From the NCBI GenBank assembly GCA_045125095.1, contig JBGVMW010000050.1, forward strand, positions 1 through 57,293: a DNA stretch of 57,293 nt. The letters run 5' to 3'. The notes under the pieces are model-generated. The model ran no database searches. It saw only the letters and a list, made by a program, of their open reading frames with translations, and was not told the origin of the DNA. The position numbers were made by a program, and so were the translations under genes. Source of the DNA: JBGVMW01 sp045125095 (GTDB lineage Bacteria > Bacillota > Clostridia > Lachnospirales > Lachnospiraceae). Positions 49,772 to 57,293 of the stretch are shown here, piece by piece (the stretch's first letter is position 1; each line of letters begins with the position of its first letter).

Positions 49772-52700
49772 GTGAAAAAAAGATGGAAAGGTATAAGTAA
49801 GAAATTATGTGCAGTTGTTCTTATGGCAGCAGTTACTTTCCAGGGTATGCCTGTTGCTGTTTCGGCGCAGACAGTAGACAATACATATAAGGCTGGAACT
49901 TATCGTGGTGAAGCAGTAGGTTATGATGGAGGTACTGTAAAAGTTACAGTAACCTTACAGGAACGGGATGGAGTAGTAGGAATACAGGATATTTCTACAG
50001 AACAGGAAAAACAGACAAAATCCTATTGGAACAAAGCGCTTGCTGTAACGGAATCTATAAAAGCAAATAATGGAACCGATAATGTAGATGCTGTGTCAGG
50101 TGCCACGATTAGTTCTAAGGCAATTATAAATGCTGTAGATGAGGCACTTTCGCAGGCGAAAGAAGAAAATGTATTTGATGGTGGAGTGGGAAGTAAGGCA
50201 AATCCATATCTGATTGCATCAAGAGACACCTTTGAAGCCTTTGGGAAGAAGGTATCAGAAGGCAATGATTTTGGCGGGAAATATATTGCATTAAAAAATG
50301 ATATAGATTTAAGTGGGGAAGAATGGACACCAATTGGTGATACTTCACATCCATTTGCAGGAACATTTTCAGGAAAGGGATATGGGATTATGAACCTGAC
50401 CATTGGTAGTCAGGATGATCCGTCTAATATGGCATATGCAGGATTGTTTGGAGTAGTAACAAATAAAGCGGAATTTTATGATGTTACGTTAAACAATGTT
50501 GCAATTTATACTAAGTCTGGAAAATCTGCTTACGCGGGAGCACTTGTGGCAAATGCAAAGGTGGTTAGTGTTTCTACAGAAGGAAGTGTATTCCAGAATT
50601 GTCACGCAACAGGTACGATTTCAGTAGATACCAATGGACAGGCAATTATTATGGCTGGAGGCCTTCTTGGTTTTGGAAATCAGTATATGACAATGGCAAA
50701 CTGTGGAGTGGATGTATCTTTATCTGCCGTTTCCGGTGCAAAAAATTGTAATGTAGGTGGTCTGGTTGGTTTCGCAAGTGTTCGTGCGTTGTACACGAAC
50801 TGTTATGCATTAGGAACGGTGATGGCAGACAGTACCAGCAGTGGAAGTAATAATGCAGCAGGACTGATTGGTGGAGCGAACGGGATGATATATAACTGTT
50901 ATGCTGATGTGGCAGTTACAGCAAAGCAGGAACAGACGAAAACCGGTGGTCTTTTAGGAAATGGAGCTTCTACAACGGTTGTAGCGAACAGTTACTATAA
51001 TGCTGAAAAAGTTACAAGTGCGGTAGGTAGTAACAGTGGCAGCCTGATTGATATTACGGGAAAAACAAGCAGCCAGTTAAATAGTGAAGAATTCAAAAAT
51101 GTACTTGTGGAAAATCTTACTTCCAAGAAGCAGGAAGAATTTACTAAGAAAATTGAAGAAAATGCAAGCAGTCTTTCCGGATGTGACTTTTCAGCAAGAA
51201 TGGCAGCAATAGATAATAAGCTGTACGACTGGAAAATCACAGAAGAAAAAGTGGTTCACAGTAATGAAATCTGGGTGAATTCTGTCATTGACAGCACCAT
51301 ATTTGCATCTGGTGACGGAAGTAAAGAAAATCCTTATAGTATTGAAACAGAGCAGCAATTCAGAGATTTTGCATTATCGCTTACTGAAAAAATCGATTAT
51401 GAAAATCTCTACATAGAATTAGGAAATGACATTCATCTTACCAAGGAATGGATTGCGGTAGGTGAAGGAGAATATGCATTTAACGGAAATTTCGATGGAA
51501 AGAACCACAGCATTACAGGACTTTTCATTGGAACAAAAGAACAACCATATAAAGATGGTACCGGTGAAAATGCAAGAATGTATTTCGGATTGTTTGGTGT
51601 GCTGGAACGTAAAGCGGAAGTGCGCAATTTAAAAATTAATGCATCTATATATGTGACCAGCCCACAGACAATTTATGTATCGGCTGTGGCTGGATATGTA
51701 AATCAGGCTCTTGTAGATAATGTTCAGGTAACTGGAGAACTCCAGGGTATTACTACCCATACAAGTGCAAATATCTTTGTTGGTGGAATTGGTGGCTGCA
51801 TGTATAAGCAGAAGATTATAAACTGTACATGGGATGGAACTGCTCGCGCAGAAGCGGTAGGTGGTATAGCAGAAGCAGGAGGAATTGCAGGACTCAATAA
51901 CAGAGGCTTGATTGCTAATTGTCATTCTGCAGGAACAATCACAGGAACTGCTGACAGAGTAGCAGAAGGTGCGCCATCGTTAGGTGGTATTGCGTCTGTA
52001 AATGCAGGTACGATTGTGAACTGTTATTCCATGGCAGAGATTATCGCAGACTGCTATACGGGCTACTGTGGTGCTTTGGTTGGATGGGCAACGGGAATAG
52101 CAGATACATTCCAGAGTTACTATTGCTTAAGCACAACTATGGTAACAGATGATAAGACAAAGAACCGTTTAGAAATTAATCCGGCAGTTGCTTGTGGTTG
52201 GAGTGTAGGACCAGGTATTAATGATGAAGGCGAACCATATACAGGAAGTGCTAGTTTATTTGTAGAAGGACTTTCAAAAGCAGATATGGAGAGCGAGGTT
52301 CTGGCAGAAAAGTTAAATGGTAATTTTGCGAAATTAAGTGTTGACCTTGAAAAGGGAGGAAGACAGTCTGGACATTGGAGCGGAAGCGAAGCATTGGCAT
52401 CCTCTATGAGACAATGGAAAGTGGAAAATAATCAGGTTGTTTTGAATGAAGAAACAGCAGAAGCTATTTATGATAAAGAAACAGCAGAATATCTCGAAGC
52501 ATTGCTTCCTGTAGTAACACATCAGTATAACGAAGGAACTTTCTATGGAAGAAACAAGGAGAAAGATCTGGTCGTTAAAATTGTAGTAAATGCAGAAGGA
52601 AACGTAACAGAGATTCAAGTGTTGGAAGGAAATGGGGCAGCTTATACAGCAGATATTGCCAAAGCATTAGAAAACCAGAGTACAGAAGGTCTGGCTGACA

Positions 52701-54673
52701 GTGGATTTAAGTCAGCATTAGAGGTTGCGCTAAAAAAAGCAGAAGATAACAATACAACTACCTATGGAAATGCGAATAATAGCATATTTGCAGGTGGTGA
52801 TGGAAGTAAAGAAAATCCATGGCAGATAGCAACAGAGGAACAATTGATTGCCTTTGCTTCTTATGTAAATGAAGATGAAAATTATAAAAACAAATACGTT
52901 GTATTAACAAATGACATTACATTGACAAAAGAATGGATTCCGGCAGGTTCTGTGGCACCATACGAATTTGCAGGTGAGTTTGACGGTAATGGAAAGAAAA
53001 TTACAAATGTAGTCATTGGTAGTGCAGAACATCCTTATACCGGAAAATATGCGGGATTATTTGCACATGTGAAAAATGGTGTTGTGAAGAATCTTGTAAT
53101 TAAAAAGGCAGATATTACCATTGCAAATACAGGTTCTGACCGTATTTATGCAGGTGCTGTTGCGGCCGCATTTGAAGGAACCGGAGGCGTTGGATATTTA
53201 GATAACCTTCAGGTAACAGGAAAGATTTCCATTCATTCAAACTCGGGGGCTTGTTATGCTGGCGGAATCACAGGACAGGCAATGCGTGGCACGATAACAA
53301 ACTGTGGGGCTAATGTAGAAATTTCGGCAACATCAGATGCATCCTGGGCTTATGCAGGAGGTATTACAGGTGTAAATGCAAGAAATGGTTTATTAAACAA
53401 CTATGCTAAGGGAGCGGTTTCTGCTAATGGACCTTTAAATAAAATAGCAATTGGTGGAATTGTAGGTTTTCATGCAGGCGCATCCTATAACAACTACGCA
53501 AATGTAGAATTGATTTCTGCAAACAGTACAGGCGATATAGGAGCAATTGCAGGAAGAAACACAGGCGTTGGTTACATGACAAACTGCTACTATAATAAAG
53601 ATGCTTTACAGAGAAATGCTGGTGCAGATATCGCAAATGTGAAAGCAGTAGGAACGATGGTAGCTGGTGAAACAGAAGGTATGGGAACTGTAAATAATCA
53701 GGTTGGAATTACAGAAGCAGATAGCAAAGAATTGGTATCTATTTTAAATAACAACAGAAGTGCAAACGAAGGATTAGACATAGTGTTGAATTTGTTAAGC
53801 AATACATGGAATTCTTCGTTGAGTGATAAGATTTCTTTATTCGGTTGGAAAGAAGTAGCAGGGGCTGTTATCTGTCAGGCTGGCGCAGGGGAAGAAATTA
53901 TTACACCGGCAGAGCCGACAGAAACACCGGAAGCACCAGCGGAACCGACAGTGACACCGGAAGCACCAGCAGAACCGACAGTGACACCGGAAGCACCAGC
54001 GGAACCGACAGCGACATCGGAAGCACCAGCGGAACCGACAGCGACACCGGCAGTACCGGTAGCTCCAACAGTGACACCGGTAATTCCGACAGAGCCGGTA
54101 GCTGCAACAACTGTACCAGAGTCATCATCTGTATCGCAAACACCGAAAACAACTGAAAAACAGGTAAAGAAAAATGATAGTATCAAGGTTGGTAGTGCTA
54201 CTTACAAAGTAACCAGTGTTTCTTCAAAAAATCCGACTGTGTCTTATCAGGCTCCAAAATCAAAAACTGCTAAGACAGTTGTAATACCTGCTAGTATCAA
54301 GTATAAAGGTGTAACTTATAAAGTAACTGCAATCAGTGATAAAGCTTGTTATGGAATGAAAAATCTTACAAAGGTAACTATTGGTTCAAGTGTAAAAACA
54401 ATAGGTAAAAAAGCTTTCATGAATTGTAAGAAGCTAAAGAGTATTACTATTGGAAAAAATGTTACCACAATTAAGACCAATGCATTTTATGGTTGTAAGA
54501 ATTTAAAGACCATAACGATAAAATCTAAGGTGCTAAAGACAGTGGGGAAAAATGCCATAAAGGGTATTTATAAAAAAGCGGTATTCCAAAGCCCTGAAAA
54601 ACAAGTAAATAAATATAAGAAACTGTTTAAAAAGAGTACCGGTTATGTAAAAACTATGACAATTAAGAAGTAA
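49772..54673 (+). CDS. FMN-binding, GLUG-repeat cell-surface protein with LRR tail
   Basis: 1633 residues from GTG 49772 (GCAGGAGGAGCAG). Signal peptide 1-34 (AVTFQGMPVAVSAQ). Residues about 38-125 are an FMN-binding domain with the covalent flavinylation motif SGATISS (108-114). About 134-420, 505-900 and 1010-1350 are three blocks of GLUG-type beta repeats (SGNPYLIAS-like starts: GSKANPYLIAS, GSKENPYSIET, GSKENPWQIAT). About 915-1000 is a second FMN-binding-like domain without the SGAT motif. About 1376-1465 is a Pro/Thr/Glu linker, then about 1475-1633 LRR_5 repeats. No LPxTG. FMN would be attached by an ApbE flavin transferase, not in this window. Possible extracellular electron transfer protein. 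Confidence 0.85.
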   Translation: MKKRWKGISKKLCAVVLMAAVTFQGMPVAVSAQTVDNTYKAGTYRGEAVGYDGGTVKVTVTLQERDGVVGIQDISTEQEKQTKSYWNKALAVTESIKANNGTDNVDAVSGATISSKAIINAVDEALSQAKEENVFDGGVGSKANPYLIASRDTFEAFGKKVSEGNDFGGKYIALKNDIDLSGEEWTPIGDTSHPFAGTFSGKGYGIMNLTIGSQDDPSNMAYAGLFGVVTNKAEFYDVTLNNVAIYTKSGKSAYAGALVANAKVVSVSTEGSVFQNCHATGTISVDTNGQAIIMAGGLLGFGNQYMTMANCGVDVSLSAVSGAKNCNVGGLVGFASVRALYTNCYALGTVMADSTSSGSNNAAGLIGGANGMIYNCYADVAVTAKQEQTKTGGLLGNGASTTVVANSYYNAEKVTSAVGSNSGSLIDITGKTSSQLNSEEFKNVLVENLTSKKQEEFTKKIEENASSLSGCDFSARMAAIDNKLYDWKITEEKVVHSNEIWVNSVIDSTIFASGDGSKENPYSIETEQQFRDFALSLTEKIDYENLYIELGNDIHLTKEWIAVGEGEYAFNGNFDGKNHSITGLFIGTKEQPYKDGTGENARMYFGLFGVLERKAEVRNLKINASIYVTSPQTIYVSAVAGYVNQALVDNVQVTGELQGITTHTSANIFVGGIGGCMYKQKIINCTWDGTARAEAVGGIAEAGGIAGLNNRGLIANCHSAGTITGTADRVAEGAPSLGGIASVNAGTIVNCYSMAEIIADCYTGYCGALVGWATGIADTFQSYYCLSTTMVTDDKTKNRLEINPAVACGWSVGPGINDEGEPYTGSASLFVEGLSKADMESEVLAEKLNGNFAKLSVDLEKGGRQSGHWSGSEALASSMRQWKVENNQVVLNEETAEAIYDKETAEYLEALLPVVTHQYNEGTFYGRNKEKDLVVKIVVNAEGNVTEIQVLEGNGAAYTADIAKALENQSTEGLADSGFKSALEVALKKAEDNNTTTYGNANNSIFAGGDGSKENPWQIATEEQLIAFASYVNEDENYKNKYVVLTNDITLTKEWIPAGSVAPYEFAGEFDGNGKKITNVVIGSAEHPYTGKYAGLFAHVKNGVVKNLVIKKADITIANTGSDRIYAGAVAAAFEGTGGVGYLDNLQVTGKISIHSNSGACYAGGITGQAMRGTITNCGANVEISATSDASWAYAGGITGVNARNGLLNNYAKGAVSANGPLNKIAIGGIVGFHAGASYNNYANVELISANSTGDIGAIAGRNTGVGYMTNCYYNKDALQRNAGADIANVKAVGTMVAGETEGMGTVNNQVGITEADSKELVSILNNNRSANEGLDIVLNLLSNTWNSSLSDKISLFGWKEVAGAVICQAGAGEEIITPAEPTETPEAPAEPTVTPEAPAEPTVTPEAPAEPTATSEAPAEPTATPAVPVAPTVTPVIPTEPVAATTVPESSSVSQTPKTTEKQVKKNDSIKVGSATYKVTSVSSKNPTVSYQAPKSKTAKTVVIPASIKYKGVTYKVTAISDKACYGMKNLTKVTIGSSVKTIGKKAFMNCKKLKSITIGKNVTTIKTNAFYGCKNLKTITIKSKVLKTVGKNAIKGIYKKAVFQSPEKQVNKYKKLFKKSTGYVKTMTIKK
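53908..54110 (+). repeat. 30-bp minisatellite in the FMN-binding surface protein gene
   Basis: About five to six units of a 30-bp repeat encoding EPTVTPEAPA and variants. In frame, so copy number changes only alter linker length. Similar in style to the 18-bp array at 18105 but with a different unit. Confidence 0.85.
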
Positions 54674-54698
54674 GAGAAATGCTTATGGATAAAAAAAA

Positions 54699-54714
54699 GT
54701 TAGTTTTCTCTAAC
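54699..54714. promoter_or_regulatory. GTTAG-N6-CTAAC motif beside an A-tract
   Basis: GTTAGTTTTCTCTAAC follows a run of eight As. Read on the minus strand it is a hairpin followed by eight Ts, so it would serve as a terminator for transcription entering from the eno side; on the plus strand there is no T-tract. It matches the motif at the transcript starts at 12948 and 54791. Confidence 0.45.
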
Positions 54715-54754
54715 CCTAATTGCTTTCTTGAAAAAAACACATCATTAAGCAGTA

Positions 54755-54806
54755 TTGACTTTGGATGGAAGCAATGTTATATTGTGAGAGGTTAGAAAAG
54801 ACTAAC
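54755..54806 (+). promoter_or_regulatory. enolase promoter with GTTAG-N6-CTAAC at +1
   Basis: TTGACT (54755-54760), 17-bp spacer, TATATT (54778-54783). GTTAGAAAAGACTAAC (54791-54806) starts at the expected +1, extended to GGTTAG/CTAACC, forming a 5' end hairpin or an operator. The layout copies that at 12914-12963. Confidence 0.65.
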
Positions 54807-54826
54807 CGCGAGTAAATCATGTGGCT

Positions 54827-54881
54827 CCTTTCACTGCTGTGTATTGCAGAAGCCGGGGAATAGCTGCTCCGGCATGAAAGG
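54827..54881 (+). ncRNA. three-stem structured leader of enolase mRNA
   Basis: CCTTTCA (54827-54833) pairs with TGAAAGG (54875-54881) and encloses two hairpins: CTGC/GCAG (54834-54837, 54846-54849) and GCCGG/CCGGC (54852-54856, 54869-54873). The RBS of eno (AAAGGAG, about 54893) lies just after. This three-way junction may be a regulatory element; no known riboswitch consensus fits. Confidence 0.5.
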
Positions 54882-54906
54882 TGCGTAATGCAAAGGAGAT
54901 TAACAG

Positions 54907-56199
54907 ATGAATTATTTAGAAATTGAAAAAGTAATCGGAAGAGAAATTCTTGATTCAAGAGGAAATCCTACTGTAGAAGCTGAGGTAACATTAGTAGATG
55001 GAACAGTAGCAAGAGGTACAGCTCCAAGTGGTGCTTCTACTGGAGAATTTGAAGCATTAGAATTAAGAGATGGAGATAAAGCGAGATACCTTGGAAAAGG
55101 TGTTACCAAGGCAGTTGAAAACATCAATACAATTATTGCAAATGCGATTGTGGGCATGGATGCATCAGATATCTATGCAGTAGATAAAGCGATGATTGAT
55201 GCAGATGGAACAAAGGACAAGTCCAAGCTTGGTGCAAATGCAATTTTAGCAGTATCTATCGCAGTAGCAAGAGCAGCTTCCGTAGCATTAGATATTCCGT
55301 TATACCGTTTCCTTGGTGGAATCTCAGGAAACAGACTTCCGGTACCGATGATGAATATTTTAAACGGTGGTGCACATGCAGCTAACACAGTGGACGTGCA
55401 GGAATTCATGATTATGCCGGTTGGTGCAGAAAGCTTTAAAGAAGCGCTTCGCTGGTGTGCAGAGGTATTCCATGCACTTGCAGCATTATTAAAATCCAAA
55501 GGACTTGCAACGTCAGTAGGTGATGAAGGTGGATTTGCACCGGATCTTGCAAGTGATGAAGAAGCAATCCAGTATATTTTAGAAGCAGTTAAAAATGCAG
55601 GTTATGAACCAGGTAAGGATTTCATGATTGCTATGGATGCAGCTTCAAGTGAGTGGAAAGGTTCCCAGAAGGGCGAATACATACTTCCAAAAGCAGGAAC
55701 TAAGTTTACATCAGAAGGCTTAATTGAACACTGGAAGCAGTTAGTAGAGAAGTACCCAATCATTTCTATTGAAGATGCGTTAGATGAGGAAGATTGGGAA
55801 GGATGGGCTAAGCTCACAAAAGAACTTGGAGATAAGGTTCAGCTTGTAGGTGACGACTTGTTTGTTACGAATACGGAACGTTTGAAGAAGGGTATTGAAT
55901 TAGGATGTGGTAATTCCATCTTAATTAAGTTGAATCAGATTGGTTCTGTTTCAGAAACTTTAGAAGCTATCAAAATGGCTCATAAAGCTGGCTATACTGC
56001 TGTTTCTTCACATCGTTCAGGCGAAACAGAGGACACTACAATTGCCGATTTAGCGGTTGCTTTAAATACCTGCCAGATTAAGACAGGTGCGCCAAGCCGT
56101 TCAGAGCGTGTGGCAAAATACAACCAGTTGCTTCGTATCGAGGAAGAATTAGGAAATGGAAGTGTGTATCCGGGAATGGGTGCATTCAACGTAAAATAA
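54907..56199 (+). CDS. eno: enolase
   Basis: 430 residues, normal length. EILDSRGNPTVEAEV, APSGASTGEFEALELRD, MMNILNGGAHAANTVDVQEF, SVGDEGGFAPDL, ILIKLNQIGSVSETLEAI and SSHRSGETEDTTIADLAVA cover the catalytic and Mg-binding residues. It interconverts 2-phosphoglycerate and phosphoenolpyruvate in glycolysis. It has its own promoter and a leader of about 115 bases with several stems; an intrinsic terminator follows. Confidence 0.98.
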   Translation: MNYLEIEKVIGREILDSRGNPTVEAEVTLVDGTVARGTAPSGASTGEFEALELRDGDKARYLGKGVTKAVENINTIIANAIVGMDASDIYAVDKAMIDADGTKDKSKLGANAILAVSIAVARAASVALDIPLYRFLGGISGNRLPVPMMNILNGGAHAANTVDVQEFMIMPVGAESFKEALRWCAEVFHALAALLKSKGLATSVGDEGGFAPDLASDEEAIQYILEAVKNAGYEPGKDFMIAMDAASSEWKGSQKGEYILPKAGTKFTSEGLIEHWKQLVEKYPIISIEDALDEEDWEGWAKLTKELGDKVQLVGDDLFVTNTERLKKGIELGCGNSILIKLNQIGSVSETLEAIKMAHKAGYTAVSSHRSGETEDTTIADLAVALNTCQIKTGAPSRSERVAKYNQLLRIEEELGNGSVYPGMGAFNVK

Positions 56200-56245
56200 T
56201 TGAATAGATTGAAATAAGTGTGTGCGGTAACGCGCACATAGATAG

Positions 56246-56284
56246 AAAGGTGCTGATATTATATGTTATATCAGCGCCTTTTTA
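56246..56284 (+). terminator. intrinsic terminator of eno
   Basis: AAAGGTGCTGATAT (56246-56259) pairs with ATATCAGCGCCTT (56268-56280), one mismatch, followed by TTTT. The T-tract is also the first bases of a dispersed repeat. Confidence 0.9.
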
Positions 56285-56425
56285 TATACTAGGAAATTAC
56301 AACAGTCCGTTGCATGAGGTAATGTATGAAATTTCCTAGTATATAAAAAAATGATGCGCACGAATTTGAAAGGAAGGTGCACTGCGTGCCAAATTCGGCG
56401 CGGCAAAGCGTGCAAGCATAATAAC
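56281..56425. repeat. dispersed palindromic repeat, copy 3
   Basis: TTTATATACTAGGAAATT (56281-56298) is perfectly complementary to 56330-56347, then comes GATGCGCACGAATTTGAAAG, GTGCACTGCGTGCCAAAT and CAAAGCGTGCAAGCAT. Compared with copy 2, the second half of the element is missing, and the sequence changes at about 56422 into an integrase gene fragment. Confidence 0.85.
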
Positions 56426-56427
56426 TA

Positions 56428-56678
56428 GTTGGATTCACGCCAGTTTACTTGTAGATCTTGGATTTCAGCCTATTGAGATAAAGGACAGGCTGGGGCATGA
56501 AAAGATAGTAACGACTTTGGACACATACAGTCATCTTTATCCTAACAAGCAGATGGAGCTGGCAGACAGGTTGGAGCTGGTTAATCAGGAGGATGCAGTT
56601 GGGCAGGATGAAAGAGGAGATTCTAATAACAGAAACACAGTTGTAAACTTTGAAAAGTACAAGAAGGCAGCAAATTAA
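56428..56678 (+). pseudogene. C-terminal fragment of a tyrosine recombinase/integrase
   Basis: About 83 codons: IHASLLVDLGFQPIEIKDRLG, HEKIVTTLDTYSHLYP contains the catalytic LGHEK and the tyrosine nucleophile (TYSHLYP), then a Gln/Asn-rich tail ending at 56678. The N-terminal two thirds, with the Arg of the active site, are absent; the dispersed repeat abuts the break. It belonged to an integrative element with the RHH-type protein that follows. Confidence 0.85.
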
Positions 56679-56700
56679 AAGAAAAAGGAGGCAGACAGCC

Positions 56701-57066
56701 ATGAGTAATGTTCATAAGAATCCAACAATCAGTTTTCGGGTATCCGATTATGAGAGACGGGAGATTGAGGCAAAGATAAAAGTTAGCGGAATGATGAAAA
56801 AAGACTATTTCGTCCGAAGTTGTATTTATAACCATGTTTGTGTTGTTGGGAAAAAAGAAAACATATATCCACTGGTAGAGGAGCTTCATTCCATGCAGAT
56901 TCTTTTAAAGGAAGTTGCTGAGCAGTTTCAGGATGGAAATGCAATACTTTCAGAGGAAGGTTTTGAGGATATGAAGACAGATTTTACCAATATGATTAAG
57001 GCACTCATCTGGATGTTAGATGGTGCAAAGTATTTGTGGATGGAAAAAGAGGGTGATGGTAGATAG
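56701..57066 (+). CDS. ribbon-helix-helix mobilisation-type protein (MobC-like)
   Basis: 121 residues from ATG 56701 behind AAAGGAGGCAGACAGCC; an in-frame start at 56650 lies within the integrase frame and lacks an RBS. The N-terminal stretch NPTISFRVSDYERREIEAKI is typical of ribbon-helix-helix accessory proteins of mobile elements; the C-terminal part is helical (LVEELHSMQILLKEVAEQF). Likely part of an integrative or mobilisable element with the truncated integrase. No relaxase is in the window. Confidence 0.75.
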   Translation: MSNVHKNPTISFRVSDYERREIEAKIKVSGMMKKDYFVRSCIYNHVCVVGKKENIYPLVEELHSMQILLKEVAEQFQDGNAILSEEGFEDMKTDFTNMIKALIWMLDGAKYLWMEKEGDGR

Positions 57067-57182
57067 TATTAAGTGGAAATAACTACTTCAAATCCTTCAG
57101 TTGGTGCTGACGGGGAGTAGTCATACGCAATAATACAGGTAACAGTTTAGCTATCAATGTCATTTAGTTAATTTTTATATCC

Positions 57183-57224
57183 ATATGGTTAGATTCCAAA
57201 ACACAGGGGTCTAACCATATTTTT
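57183..57224 (+). terminator. intrinsic terminator
   Basis: ATATGGTTAGA (57183-57193) pairs perfectly with TCTAACCATAT (57210-57220), followed by TTTT. It closes the mobilisation-type gene. The last 70 bases include an isolated TTGACA near 57236 without a matching -10. Confidence 0.85.
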
Positions 57225-57293
57225 CTAATTTATGCTTGACACACACTCATAAATGTGCGGCCGCTTTCGCTATTGATGTTTTTTAGAAGTAGC

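Noticed and set aside
53875..54186. Minus- and plus-strand frames over the second minisatellite
   Set aside because: Low-complexity translations of a repetitive linker already inside a well-supported gene.
54790..54900. Fluoride (crcB) riboswitch before enolase
   Set aside because: The conserved GATGG and CTGATG-type blocks of that motif are not visible, although the association with eno made it worth testing.

Overview
The window looks like chromosomal DNA of an anaerobic, AT-rich Clostridia of the Lachnospiraceae type. This is inferred from gene content: BspA-type leucine-rich surface proteins, a DUF4349 lipoprotein behind an ECF sigma factor, an atypical short peptide deformylase, a rubredoxin-flavin reductase fusion, a Cys-rich Fur homologue and strong AGGAGG-type ribosome binding sites. 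No rRNA, tRNA or CRISPR array was seen.

Layout. (1) 1-2.2 kb: a long hairpin, a small membrane protein and an RlmD-type rRNA methyltransferase. (2) 2.2-14.2 kb: a defence-type accessory island full of broken genes. It holds the start of a TIR-like gene joined to an IS3 transposase fragment, the C-terminal end of a type I restriction HsdR, two intact adjacent superfamily 1 helicases (UPF1-like with a PLD-like tail; HelD/UvrD-like), an AlbA/Schlafen ATPase, a truncated DUF262 protein, a Fic protein with an operator-like palindrome around its -10, gene debris, a small phage-type protein, an LCM-family methyltransferase and a transposase tail. (3) 14.2-20.3 kb: a LacI regulator, a 1188-residue surface protein, a flavin reductase-rubredoxin and an internally deleted ArsC-like remnant. 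(4) 20.5-25.8 kb: a TetR repressor divergent from a five-gene cluster (SCP2 protein, alpha/beta hydrolase, free-standing condensation-type protein, acyl carrier protein, AMP ligase), with two matching TetR-type operators in between. (5) 26-34.6 kb: AraC regulator, large PMT-type glycosyltransferase, MetY with LysR and Rrf2 regulators, deformylase-like protein, PgeF. (6) 34.6-38.2 kb: a multi-stem structured element, a dispersed repeat, then an ECF sigma factor/membrane protein/DUF4349/lipoprotein operon. (7) 38.3-46.5 kb: two aminotransferases, DUF368 protein, membrane protein, methyltransferase, Hsp33, NAD synthetase. (8) 46.5-54.7 kb: oxidative-stress block (Fur-family regulator, thioredoxin reductase fusion, peroxiredoxin) next to a 1633-residue FMN-binding surface protein. 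(9) 54.7-57.3 kb: enolase with a structured leader, then another copy of the dispersed repeat abutting a truncated tyrosine integrase and a mobilisation-type protein.

The strongest leads are the two-helicase module inside the defence island, the TetR-controlled acyl-transfer cluster, a CTAAT-N4-ATTAG operator shared by the Fur-family gene and the FMN-binding surface protein, a GTTAG-N6-CTAAC motif at two predicted transcript starts, the three-stem leader of enolase, and two families of structured DNA (34660-34834, and the three-copy repeat at 20393, 34834 and 56281). All functional statements rest on reading motifs by eye; no database search was run.
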